Positions 34,571 to 45,011 of a stretch of 64,000 nucleotides of DNA are shown here, piece after piece. Origin of the DNA: Beta vulgaris subsp. vulgaris (lineage: Eukaryota > Streptophyta > Magnoliopsida > Caryophyllales > Amaranthaceae). The position numbers were made by a program, and so were the translations under genes. The stretch's first letter is position 1, and each line of letters starts with the position of its first letter. Location: the NCBI RefSeq assembly GCF_026745355.1, contig NC_079209.1:7914984-7978983 (forward strand), given 5' to 3'. Below the pieces are notes generated by a model. That model searched no databases and had not been told where the DNA came from. It worked only from the letters and a program-made list of their open reading frames with translations.

Positions 34571-36986
34571 GTCTTCGGAGAGAGCGATGCGCAGCTCGGC
34601 AAGCAAGGCCTGATCCTCTTCCTTCAGAAGGGCATCATAGCTCCCCATCACCTCGGACCATGGAAGCAAGGGGTGTGATCTGGCCAAGGCCGCCTTCATC
34701 CGCTTGAGGGCTTCGTCCACCCCCATTTTCTGGGCGGTTGAGCCGACCTCGTTGACGAAGTCTGTGCAGGCCTTGGTCTCCTTCCAACCCACAAACCACT
34801 CATCCTCAGTTTTGGGGACCTTCTCCAGCTCGGCAAGCTGGGCCATCAGTTCAGCGATTTTACTCTGCACATCCGCAGTCTGAACTTCAGCAGCCAGCTT
34901 GGCAATGATGGCCTCCTCCTTCTCCTTGATCAGCTTCTCTTTGTCCAAGGCCCACTGATCCCGCTCAGCCTTGAAGTCCTCCTGATCACGGGCGATGCAG
35001 CGTTCAGCGTTGGCCAACTTGGCCTCGGCTACCCGCTGGCCCTCTTTAGCAGTATGAAGCTCCTCCCAATGCTTTTTGCCCCTCTCCTCCATATTGGCCA
35101 CCTTATCGGCTAGGTGAACCTTGTTCCTGGCCACGTTGACCAGCCGAGCGGAGAACTGGAACAAAAATATATAGTCAGTATACTTGGCAAAATCAACAAA
35201 GTTAAACAAGGAGAAAGGAGCTTACCTCAACCCAGCTACGAAACAGGTCGTTCGTCTCCTCCGGGCCGCTGGTATGGGCAATGTACTCCCGGTCGGAGGC
35301 GTTGTACAGGCACTCGACCACATTGGTCCAACGGGTGTCAAGCCCGTGGACATCCAGTTCGGCGAAGGGCTTAGCCAGGACAAGGCTAAGCTCCTCGGGA
35401 TTGTCGTGGGGGCCGCGAGGGGTGGCCGGGGTGTACTGAGGACTCTGAACCGGTCGAAAGTCCTCGGAATGAACAGAAATGTGAGTCTCCTCGGACTTGT
35501 CCGCCCTCTCGTCCGGACGAGGACTGTTCACCTCCACAGACTTGGCCTTTTTAGCCTTCTCGGCTTGATCCTTGGCCAACGCCTTGGCAGTCTTAGCCAC
35601 CTTCTCGGGATCCCTTTCTTTCCTTTTTTTCGAAGTCTTAGGCTTCGAGGGATCCTGCAAAAGTCAAAGTCAAGTCGAAGTAAAGAGGAATGGTATTCGG
35701 CTAGAAGCAGAAACCTACCTTGGGGCTCTTGGGAATGCCGATTTTCTTGGCCTTCAGCTCGGCCTTAAGTTGAGCAGCCCTCATTGCAGCATAGTTAAGC
35801 TTCTCGGCCATATCGGGGTCGGACTCCAAAAGACGTGACAAAGAGCAAGCTGTAGAGAGAAACAAAGTTAAAAATTTGTAAGCATAAACAAAAAGCAAGT
35901 AAATCAACCCCCTCGGCTGATTACCCCGGGGGAATGTCCGGCTCAGCCCGACCGCCGACAGTAGATGCTCGCTTTTGAAGAGCCGGCAGCTCGGAATCAA
36001 GTTGCTGGCCACATAGACTTCCCCTCCTTAAACAATGTGGGCCTCAGTTTGCAGATAAATAGCCGCAACTGCCTCCTCCTCAGACATCTCAGGAACCCGG
36101 AAATTCAACTCGTGGTTCGGCTCCACATCCGGTCGGACAGTTGGAATCCCCCAATCACCTCCAAAATAAATGAAGGCAAATTCCCTCCTGAATCCTTTCT
36201 GAGAAGAAGGCAGATCGAGCACCACTTTATACACTGGTCGGGCTTGAAAGTACCACCAACCCGGTCCGTTATCCCCGGCCATCATCTCGACTAATTTGAA
36301 CATGTTGCGCCAAAGAGTAATGGTAGGTCGGACGCTCAACATTGCGCATATAGTCTGAACATCAATAATCCCTCTCAGGAGTTCGGAGAGATCTGGCTTA
36401 TCGTCAAATTATAGGCGTTGAGGAGGTCCTTCACAAAAGAAGTTAATGGGAATCGGAGCCCCATCTCCATAGACTTGTAGTACACTGCAGTATAGCCCGG
36501 GGGAGGAGTAAGAACGGTGTGGAAAGCCTCTGGTCGGACCAGCATGTAGGGGTCCCTTATATGGAATCTGGCAGCTTGCCCTCTCGGATCTTCGAAGATG
36601 GCCTTCATCAGCGAAGGAAGAGGAAACTTAGACCCTGGACCCCCCTTCGGATCCAGGTCCGGGAACTCCGGTCGGCCGGAGGTAGATGCTTCTTCTTCGC
36701 CATCAGACATGGTCACCCTCACTACACCATCATCAATATACTTATCTAAGTAGCTAGCTTTGGAAGGGAAGGCCAGGGACACCTCCCAAGGAAAGGGAAC
36801 AGCGCCCTCGACCTCTTCCTCCACTGATGATGAGGGGCTCGGGAGCATAACCGCGTCGGGAACGGCCGAGGGGTCGGAGCAACTTATTACGGTTGACACC
36901 AGCGTTATTCCCATACCTCTCACCTCCTCGAACCTATTGTAGGGAGGTGAGGTCGGAGGTGTCACCGACTCGGACAATTCTCCCAT
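34427..36986 (-). pseudogene. Antisense spliced gene of Tat element (putative gypsy type transposon family, PF04195-like)
   Basis: Four exons on the - strand: 36986-35925, 35849-35719, 35654-35226 and 35155-34427. All introns (75, 64 and 70 bp) are GT-AG and all junction phases agree (1, 0, 0), giving about 783 residues. Exon 1 has an acidic Ser/Pro-rich N-terminus and then the domain I know as PF04195 (PPGYTAVYYKSMEMGLRFPL, LLNAYNLTISQISPNS, WWYFQAR). Exon 3 is Lys-rich with KKRKER, and exon 4 is a long coiled coil ending in a run of Asp and QTDPPAA-stop. Two lesions are visible: a one-base loss near 36378 and a stop codon at 36028-36030. The function of this family is not known to me. Confidence 0.8.
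34530..34569. repeat. CAT/ATG microsatellite coding poly-Asp
   Basis: About thirteen CAT triplets on the + strand, read as GAT (Asp) in exon 4 of the antisense gene, where they form an unbroken acidic run. Confidence 0.9.
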
Positions 36987-37187
36987 TATTGTATGGACAA
37001 GGGAGTCGGCCGAGGTTATTAAAAAGTAAAACGCGAAAAAACTAAAAAGGCAAGAGCGTACCTGGTCAGACGATGGAAACCGGAGAAATTGCTTGGGAAC
37101 TTAGAGAGAAGCGAGAGCTTTTAGAGAGAGAAAGTTTGAGAATTCTGAAGAGAGTTTGCACAAATGATTTCTCTCTCCTCTCCGTAC

Positions 37188-37196
37188 AAATATATA
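37188..37196 (-). promoter_or_regulatory. TATA box for the antisense gene
   Basis: On the - strand TATATATTT is followed about 30 bp downstream by CT-rich sequence like a plant 5' leader and, about 200 bp downstream, by the ATG at 36986. A donor-like CAG/GTACGC at 37061 may start a leader intron. Inferred from position and composition only. Confidence 0.5.
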
Positions 37197-37404
37197 GGCG
37201 TGCCTCGGGACACGCCCCCTCACAAACCCATCAAATGCCTCCACATGGCCAATGGAAGATGAAATGCCAAAATTTCAAGAAAGTCCATCCAGCTCAACTA
37301 CCCAGCTGAGAAATGCCATGTGGCAAACCACTGATTTCCAGCTCAAGACTATCCGCTCGATCATAATAACGGCCTCCCCGAAGATTCCGGTCGGACAAGA
37401 GGAT

Positions 37405-38210
37405 AGCCCTCAACTCCCCTTTACTTGGTCAATACAACTAAGTACTAGGGGTACCTGGTCGGCCTCTCCAGGGCTCATTAGCCCCTGTCCGAGCTGCGCC
37501 CGTCCATTTAGAACCCGGTCGGTCACATGGGGCTACCTTCATTGTCCGACCAGGTCTCTACAACTCCCCTTTACTTGGTCAATATAACTAAGTACTAGGG
37601 GTACCTGGTCGGCCTCTCCAGGGCTCATTAGCCCCTGTCCGAGCTGCGCCCGTCCATTTAGAACCCGGTCGGTCACATGGGGCTACCTTACCCATTGTCC
37701 GACCAGGTCTCTACAACTCCCCTTTACTTGGTCAATATAACTAAGTACTAGGGGTACCTGATCGGCCTCTCCAGGGCTCATTAGCCCCTGTCCGAGATGC
37801 GCCCGTCCATTTAGAACCCGGTCGGTCACATGGGCTACTTTACCCATTGTCCGACCAGGTCTCCACAACTCCCCTTTACTTGGTCAATGTGACTAAGTAC
37901 TAGGGGCACCTGGTCGGCCTCTCCAGGGCTCATTAGCCCCTGTCCGAGCTGCGCCCGTCCATTTAGAACCCGGTCGGTCACATGGGCTACTTTACCCATT
38001 GTCCGACCAGGTCTCCACAACTCCCCTTTACTTGGTCAATGTGACTAAGTACTAGGGGCACCTGGTCGGCCTCTCCAGGGCTTATTAGCCCCTGTCCGAG
38101 CTGCGCCCGTCCACCTAGAACCCGGTCGGTCACATGGGGCTACTTTGCCCATTGTCCGACCAGGTCTCCACAAATCCCCTTTACTTGGTCAAGGTAACTA
38201 AGTACTTTAC
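37405..38210. repeat. ~151-bp tandem repeats in Tat 3' region
   Basis: Five full units and a partial sixth, starting near 37410, 37559, 37711, 37863, 38015 and 38167. Each begins ACTCCCCTTTACTTGGTCAA and contains CCTGGTCGGCCTCTCCAGGG and CCGACCAGGT. Reading frames of ~61 codons through them are artefacts of the repeat. Confidence 0.92.
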
Positions 38211-38217
38211 CATGTCC

Positions 38218-38560
38218 GAGCCGCATCCACCATTCAGGACTCGGTCGGTCAGCCAAGGGGCTCCTTAATCCCCAGCCGACCTGGTATCCTCCTCAAGGAC
38301 CTGGTCGGTCAGTCAAAGGGCTCCTTAGCCCTCAGCCGACCTGGCATACTCCTCAAGGGCTTGGTTAGTCAGTCACAGGGCTCCTTAGCCCTCAGCCGAC
38401 CTGGTATCCCCCTCAAGGACCTGGTCGGTCAGTCAAAGGGCTCCTTAGCCTTCAGCCGACCTGGTACCCTCTTCAGAGACCTGGTCAGTCAGTCAAGGGG
38501 CTTCTTACCCCTCAGCCGACCTGGTCCCTCTTCAAAAGACCCGGTCGGTCCGCTACGTAG
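38218..38560. repeat. ~60-bp tandem repeats in Tat 3' region
   Basis: About six units of the type CCTGGTCGGTCAGTCAAAGG followed by GCTCCTTAGCC and CAGCCGACCTGG. They share the core CCTGGTCGG with the 151-bp family upstream, suggesting a common origin. Confidence 0.88.
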
Positions 38561-38798
38561 GCCACTCCGAAATCACAGGCCTGTTCGGCACTTGCCCGAC
38601 CTGGTCTCCCTCTTATCTCCCTTCATTGAGGTCGGTCCGATGGATCCTGCTGATTATACAGACTTGGTCGTCGCATGCCCGACCTGGTCCCCCTCTGGCT
38701 TCTTCTTATGGAGGTCGATCAGATGAGAGGAATTTACGCCACCAAGGGGTTTCACCCGGTCGGACGGCTCTTCTGCCCCCTCCTGGCGTGGGGCTAAA

Positions 38799-39228
38799 TG
38801 TTTAGGCCCATTGAACCCTTCTAAGAATATCATGCCATGTGGCACCGCCACCTAAGCACCGTGGGTCCCACCAACTACAGCATGGCTAATTCAGGCTTCA
38901 TGGGTCCCACCAGAATCATCCTTTGAAAAGGTATCATCAATCCCAAGTGAGCTGTCCTGTCCAGCACACCACTTTCTAGAGATTCTCACCACTATAAATA
39001 CCTCTTGTCCCATCAATGCAAAGGTATTGAATTTCACCTAACTAACTTGAGTTTCTCACTCTAGACTCTCTCTCTACCTCAATCATCAACTGACTTGAGG
39101 ATCCCGGAACAACCCCCGGGGTAGTTTTTCTGTGTTTTGCAGGTTTTCGGTGAACTGATAACCAGCCCTGCTCAGACTTAAGGACTTGCTCAGCACAGAT
39201 CATTAACCTTAATTTCTAGACAGAAACA
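38799..39228 (+). repeat. 3' LTR of Tat element
   Basis: TGTTTAGGCCCATT... to GACAGAAACA, preceded by the purine-rich GGCGTGGGGCTAAA (polypurine tract). TATAAATA at 38993. It lacks 11 bp (around the GCGTCGGGG motif) present in the 5' LTR. Confidence 0.92.
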
Positions 39229-40274
39229 TTATCTATTTGAAGAATGGTTGTTGATTATGTTATTGTGTTGGGTGAATTATGTTGGAGTTCGAGTTGGAGT
39301 TGAAGATCAAGATTTTCATAAATGTTCATGGAGATTGCATATAATGTTCTTGAGTTTGAGGTAACCTTTATGTTCAGCAAAATGAATTTACATGCCCATG
39401 TTATTGTGTTTTCAATATCATACATTGCTTATAGTCATGGCCATGGTTATAGATGCATATTATAAGTTAATTGTGAATTGATATTTGATGGTTATGAAAG
39501 AATAATACTTTGTTTATTATTATTGGAATTGTTCGGAAAACTATAAAGTATTCTAGAAATGTGAATTGAGTATGATAATGAGGATACGTTTTCGAAATGG
39601 TTTTTAGCTGGCTTAGTTTATGAACTGAGATGAATAGTGGGCAAGGTACAGGTGGAGTAAAATGATTCGTATATGAGTTAAGACCAGATAAGGTCGAATA
39701 TTATGTTAAGTTATGTTATAAGCCTGTACTTGCTAGCGATTTATGTAATGTGATTGAGCTATGCCAGCGATACATTAAAAGATGAATTATTTCCGAACAA
39801 TTACCAAGTTATTTCTGATATGAAAAATGTTTACGAACCAAAATCGTTTTGACGGGTTGAAGTAAAGTTACTGAGTTTTTCGCTCATTTTAGTTTTGTTT
39901 TTGTTTTGTATTTTCGTCTGTAATTTGCAGGTGTATGTTTGGATTTCTGGAAGAATCAAGAGAAAGAGTTTTCAGTTAAGAGATGGAAATTAAATTAGAG
40001 ATTTGAAGTTATATTTAGAATATAATTGTTGAATGTTAAGTTCTCATTTGATATTAAGTATTGTATTGTTTTGGGATTTCGAGTAAAGTAATATATAATC
40101 AGGTATTGGCTTTGAAGTTATTTTGTTATGGGCCCTGACCCACAGGTCCAGGATCGGTTTAAGGTTTATGTTTCCGCTGCGAGTAAATAGTTAATTCGAG
40201 GTTATTAAGTGTTAATTGAGTTTCATGAATGTTAAGTATGTTTAGCTAGCAGCTCGGAAGTGCGGGATGTTACA
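39229..40274 (+). repeat. Last LTR of the composite, second part
   Basis: TTATC (39229-39233) repeats the last five bases before the Tat insertion. The LTR then continues to TGTTACA at 40274, followed by the duplicated ATTTC. Confidence 0.9.
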
Positions 40275-42712
40275 ATTTCCTCATTGCTCATGAGCTAGTC
40301 AATCTAATCAAACAGCGAACAAAAGGTAAGCACCATCTAGCAGCACTCAAGATATACATGTTCAAAGCATACGATAAGGTGGATTGGGATTTTCAAGATG
40401 GATTCTAAACCAGATGGGAATACCAACCCTCTGTCGACAATGGATCATGCAATGTTTCACTACCGTCTCATACTCCATTCTAATAAACGGCGAGCCTACT
40501 AAGAGATTTAAACCTTCTTGCAGTCTCAGGCAAGGAGATCCCCTCTCCTCCTAGCTGTTTATTTTAGTAATGGATATTTTGTCTAGAATGTTAATTAACG
40601 GAATGAATGAAGGTGTATTCCAAGGTATCAGGCTATCAAGATCGTTCCCATCCGTGTCCCATCTATTTTTTGCAGATGACTCTCTGATCTTTTTTAAGGC
40701 TACTCCAGCAGCTTGCGAAGGAATAAAAACTATCTTATCTCGGTGTAGTAGATTGTCAAGAGAAGTGATAAACTACAACAAATCCCATATACTGTTCATC
40801 CCCAATACACCTCAACGTTTCAAGCGCTTTATGAGAAGTATTGTTGCTACCCCATCTGACGATACATTGGGGAAATATTTGGGTTGTAACATTGAAGTTG
40901 ATGACATAAGCTCTCGAAAATATCTTCACTTAGTAGAGAAAGTTGAGGAAAGAGTTTCGAGCTGGCATCACCTATCTCTATCTCATGCAGGAAGACTTCT
41001 TCTCATAAACATCATTCTAACAATGCTTAGCCTCCATATTCTTAGTATTTTTCTCATGCCAAAGGGTACAGCAGATAAGATAAACTCGATTTATTTGGGC
41101 AGGCCACCGGGATTCTAGGCCTATATTTTGGAAGAGCATGAGAACCCTTGAACTCCCGAAAGGGGGATGAGGCCTAGGCATGTATAAGAAATGTTCATTT
41201 GTTCAACAAAGCCCAACTTGTTAAACAAGCCTTACGGATTCACACTTCAAACCAATCTTTGATATCGCAAGTCCTTCGTGCCAAGTATAAAGATTCCCCC
41301 GTTAACATTGCTCTTAATAAAGTAAAGATTAGATGAGCCTCCTGGGGATTTCGAGGCCTATGTAATTTAATCCAGGGTTGTCGAAATTGGTTCACCAAGT
41401 GAATAGGAGACGGCTTCCAAACTCATATCCAAGCAAACAAATGGCTAAGAGGTGAGCCAATAGAACTAAACCAAGGTGTCTCCCTGGAGGAATCAGGACT
41501 CATCAAGGTCAAAGACTTGATGATTCCAAATCAAAAAGTTTGGAACTCTTCCCTCATTTGGAAGATTTTCACCAACGACACAACTATTAGAGTTTTATCA
41601 AATCATATATCTACTAAAGACTTACAAGATGAATTTACGTGGAGTGAATCAAAGTCTGGTACCCAGCGGGTCAAGGAAGTCTATGCCTACCTCCTAGTAC
41701 AACAAGGTAAGTTAGATACGTCTCGAAGTACCCAACAATTCTGGCATAAACTCTGGTCCTCTTATATCAGCCCCAAATGGAAAATTTTCACCTGGAGACT
41801 GCTAATCGGGCTCTAGCCACCAACTCCAACATGATTAGAAGAAACATACCAGTCCATGCAAATCGTTACCTATGCAAGATGCATATGGAAAACGACCACC
41901 ATCTTTTCCGGGATTGTGCCGTATCAGCACGAGTCTGGGCTTGCTCCTCTTTGGGCATAAAGTATGCTCTAATCCCTCAACACCTATAGGAGAATGGATT
42001 CAAAAATTCCCTGAAGCTGTTTTGGAAAGAAGACGGTGTGAGCTAAGAGAGAATAAAAGATTTCATAGCCACCCTTTGGGAGATATGATTACATAGGAAT
42101 AACGTCGTCTTCAGGAACTCGGACAAAACCGTGTTTCAATTCTATCATGCGAAGATGCACTCCTCAAAGATTATACAGAAGGCACCAAACTCAGAGAGTC
42201 ACATATAACTCCACCCCACTCAGGCACTAACAACAAGATTGAAGTATTAGTAACAAGCAGCTCTTGTCAACGATAAATCTACAAAAAATCCTAGTAGAGG
42301 ACTTGGAAAAGGTATAAGCAACAACTGCCATGAGCTGAAATCGGATGGTCAGCCTCCATAAATGATATTCAAGCATTCGCAGGTAATGCTAAGATTATGG
42401 CCCTCACGCCTCTTCAAACAGAAGCCTACGCGATGTATCAAGGATTACGTGAAGCATTCAACAAGGGTATTAGAAGTGTCAAAGTTCATTCCGATTGCAC
42501 AGAGCTTGTTCGTGCAATTGAAAGTCAACATCAGCCTTTTGAAATCTCTGTTCTGGTTCACGACATTAAAGTTTTATGTAGTAAATTTAACTATTGCGTT
42601 ATTCGTAAGGTGAGTCGGCTAGAGGTTGCTCCAGCCCATGATCTGGCTACTATGGCTAGACTCGGTAACTGAATTAGTTAAGCCTTTTGTCTGTTTGTTC
42701 TTGTCGCCAAAA
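40275..42712 (+). pseudogene. LINE (L1-type), rest of reverse transcriptase to RNase H
   Basis: Picks up the LINE reverse transcriptase where 7612 left off. It has the AYDKVDWDF motif, the catalytic FADDSLIFF (open frame 40570-41118), a zf-RVT-like region (SPKWKIFTWRLL, CKMHMENDHHLFRDCAVSARVW, 41640-41960) and a C-terminal RNase H of the RVT_3 type (QTEAYAMYQGLREAF, HSDCTELVRAI, open frame 42397-42672). The 3' end is GTCGCC followed by a short A-run near 42712, typical for plant L1 elements. At least five frame breaks are present. Confidence 0.88.
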
Positions 42713-42720
42713 AAACAATT

Positions 42721-42740
42721 AAAATGAAACGGATGGAGTA
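42721..42740. repeat. Stowaway-like terminal sequence
   Basis: AAAATGAAACGGATGGAGTA is the inverse of the common TACTCC.TCCGTTTCATTTT end of Stowaway MITEs. No partner end was found, so this is a fragment or a coincidence. Confidence 0.35.
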
Positions 42741-43789
42741 ATTTTTAATCGTTGTTTAATTATTAAGGTAACCTAATAAATGACGTGGGTCTTAGATTTT
42801 AAAAGAAATGTTTAAAGTATAAAAGTTATGGTAGGTACAATTTTATTGTAGCCATTGTTGTTTTGTGGGTGGATTTTTTCACATTTTATTGTTTATGAGC
42901 GGTGATTATTTACCTTATCAATAATTGAAAGCTTGATTTCACACATATTTTGCTGCAATTATCAATATTAACCTTTGTATACACGCTATGTGTGTAAAGT
43001 CGAATGATAAGTGGTAGGTGATTGTACTTTTATTTTATAGTTAGAGGTATATTTGTCAAAAAAAGTAGACATCAAATTACTCAGGAGTTCTCATATATAA
43101 TAGAAATATGGAAAGGGTTAACTTTGGTATTGCCTCTTACATTGGTCTATCTTGCAGACGCTTTTCTGGGCAACTTTTGCATCCGGTGAGTTACTATCTC
43201 CTCGAAAAAATTATAATTTAACGCTTAGAGGATATATTTTTTTAAAAATTAGTCATTGTTGGATCATTCAATTATATATTTAATGTTCTATTCAAAAAAA
43301 AAAAAAAAAATTATATATTTAATGTTAATGATAGAATCGGATATTATGGGCATGGATTATATGGTAAAATGATATCTTATCTTGTTAATTGGTTTCCCAA
43401 CATACCTAGAACTATCTTTACTTTGTAACTGTAAATATTGATGAATGGTGCTCACTCTAATCCAATGAATTCGACCAATTCTAGCAGTTAACATGAGATG
43501 GTATATAAGATATTACCTTCTCATAAGATAATTAACATATCTCGTAAAAAAAAAAAGATAATTTATATGTGTCATAATTAGCTGAAGTTAGTTTGTATAA
43601 GTAAGATATAGTTGATTTTAATATAGTCAAGGTGAAAGATGCGCAAAGTTTGGACAGAAGGCAAAGTTTGGGATAATATTATAATTAGATATTATCATAG
43701 TGGAATAAGAAACCTAATCTAGTTAGAGTTAGGAAAAGCATATCCGAAACCAATTAGTTCTTGTATCTTCAGGCAACTTCTTTCTCTTC

Positions 43790-43792
<3 letters not shown>

Positions 43793-43830
<38 letters not shown>

Positions 43831-43854
43831 ATATATATATATATATATATATAT
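43793..43854. repeat. TA microsatellite
   Basis: About thirty TA dinucleotides with one CATA break. The duplicate locus has only a short version near 57965-57980. Confidence 0.95.
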
Positions 43855-44003
43855 GATCATTTACACACTCCCTCAAAGAAAATATACATATCATTTACAT
43901 ACAGACATTTATTTTTTGCGTGCAGTGTGTGTGATTCGTAAAATTTCTTAAAGAACCACACGATCAGTTTAGTTTAGTTTTGTTTTTCCTGAATCAACAT
44001 ACG

Positions 44004-45011
44004 ATGGAGAAGTACAGGCCAATTCAGAAAGTTGGTGAGGGAACCTTTGGAAGCGTATGGAGTGCTATAAACAAACAGACGGGAGAAGTTGTTGCTATAA
44101 AGCAGATGAAGAACAAAAAATATCATTCTTGGGAAGAGTGCATAAATTTGACAGAAGTGAAGTCACTACTAAAGATGAGTAGTCATCCTAATATTGTGAA
44201 GCTAAGAGAAGTTATTAGAGAACATGATATCTTGTATTTGGTGTTCGAATATATGGAGTGTAATTTGTATCAACTTATCCGAAAAAGAGGAACAAGGCTG
44301 TTTTCAGAGGATGAAGTCAGAAATTGCTGCTTTCAAGTATTTCAAGCTCTTGCCTACATGCACCAGTGTGGGTATTTTCATCGCGATCTTAAACCAGCAA
44401 ATCTTCTAGTCTCAAACAATGTTATCAAACTAGCCGATTTCGGATCTGCAAGAAAATATAATTCAGGGCAACCTTTTACACAAAATATCACTACACCCTG
44501 GTATAGGGCTCCTGAAGTTATACTAAAGTCTCCTACTTATACTTCTGCTGTCGATATGTGGGCAATGGGTGCAATAATGGCTGAACTGTTCACTCTTCGT
44601 CCTCTGTTTCCTGGACTAAATGGAGCAGACCAGATGTATAAGATATGCAGTGTGATTGGAACGCCGACAGATGCATATAACTCTTGGCCCCATGGTATAA
44701 AGCTTGCTAGGGAATGAACTACCAGTTTCCATACCTTCCTGGCGTGCATATGTCAATTGTCATGCCCTCAGTAAGTGACGATGCAACTAGCCTTATTAGG
44801 TCACTTTGTTCTTGGGACCCTTTCAAGAGACCAACAGCAGCACAAGTCCTTCAGCATCCATTCTTTCATAAATGTTACTATGTCATCCCACCATCTCCAC
44901 GGACTACAGCTGCTGCCTACTGTCAACAGAACACCAACACCAACAAAAACACCCCTGTCATTGGGATCCAGGCCGGGATATGCTGATCAGAAATCCTTCG
45001 AGGAAGAGTAA
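44004..45011 (+). pseudogene. MAK/MHK-type protein kinase copy 1 (broken, intronless)
   Basis: ATG 44004 begins MEKYRPIQKVGEGTFGSVW, with the glycine loop, VVAIKQMK lysine, HRDLKPANLL and DFG all present and no introns. Compared with the sister at 58127 it has changes in the activation segment: the T-x-Y position reads TQN, and TRWYRAPE reads TPWYRAPE. It also has a two-codon insertion near 44672. One base is missing at about 44712, giving LARE-stop at 44717, and the rest (NYQFPYLPGV... to 44986) continues in another frame. A further frame change near the end gives a SLGSRPGYADQK tail to 45011. The family phosphorylates Ser/Thr and is related to CDKs and MAPKs; this copy should be inactive. 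Confidence 0.88.

Larger units (their letters stand above)
27992..39228 (+). mobile_element. Tat-lineage Ty3/gypsy retrotransposon (11.2 kb)
   Basis: TG...CA ends, LTRs of 443 and 430 bp, and 5-bp duplication TTATC at 27987-27991 and 39229-39233. Two RNase H domains flanking the connection to integrase, a long region between pol and the 3' LTR, and a spliced antisense gene in that region are features of the Tat lineage. By eye the LTRs differ by seven substitutions and three indels (one of 11 bp), so insertion was fairly recent relative to the host LTR. Several frame shifts, an in-frame stop in integrase and a deletion in RT make it non-functional. Confidence 0.92.
7613..40274 (+). mobile_element. 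Composite LTR retrotransposon insertion (non-autonomous Ty3-type family)
   Basis: Starts TGTAACAGTCCG and ends GGATGTTACA, flanked by ATTTC on both sides. The family has a ~2.33-kb LTR, a tRNA-Met-type primer site TGGTATCAGAACCAG, only about 0.4 kb of unique non-coding internal DNA and a polypurine motif before the 3' LTR, so it encodes nothing itself. Inside the flanking duplications lie six full or partial LTR copies, a rearranged chromovirus (9797-17805) and a nested Tat element (27992-39228). Without them the insertion is still far longer than a simple LTR-internal-LTR structure. The LTR orientation follows from the primer site after the LTR end and the polypurine motif before the LTR start. 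Confidence 0.85.

Noticed and set aside
37252..38020. Open frames of ~60-110 codons with repeated CPSCARPF-type or GRTMGKVAHVTDRV-type segments
   Set aside because: They are translations of the 151-bp tandem repeats, not repeat proteins.
37405..38560. Regularly spaced repeats considered as a CRISPR array
   Set aside because: The whole unit is repeated with no unique spacers, and the DNA is plant nuclear.
27992..39228. Possibility that the gag-pol sequence is an endogenous pararetrovirus
   Set aside because: LTRs, a 5-bp target duplication, a primer site and an integrase are all present, as in Ty3/gypsy elements.
43980..44003. TTG-initiated upstream extension of the kinase frame
   Set aside because: The family N-terminus begins at the ATG at 44004 (58127 in copy 2); the extra eight codons are leader sequence.
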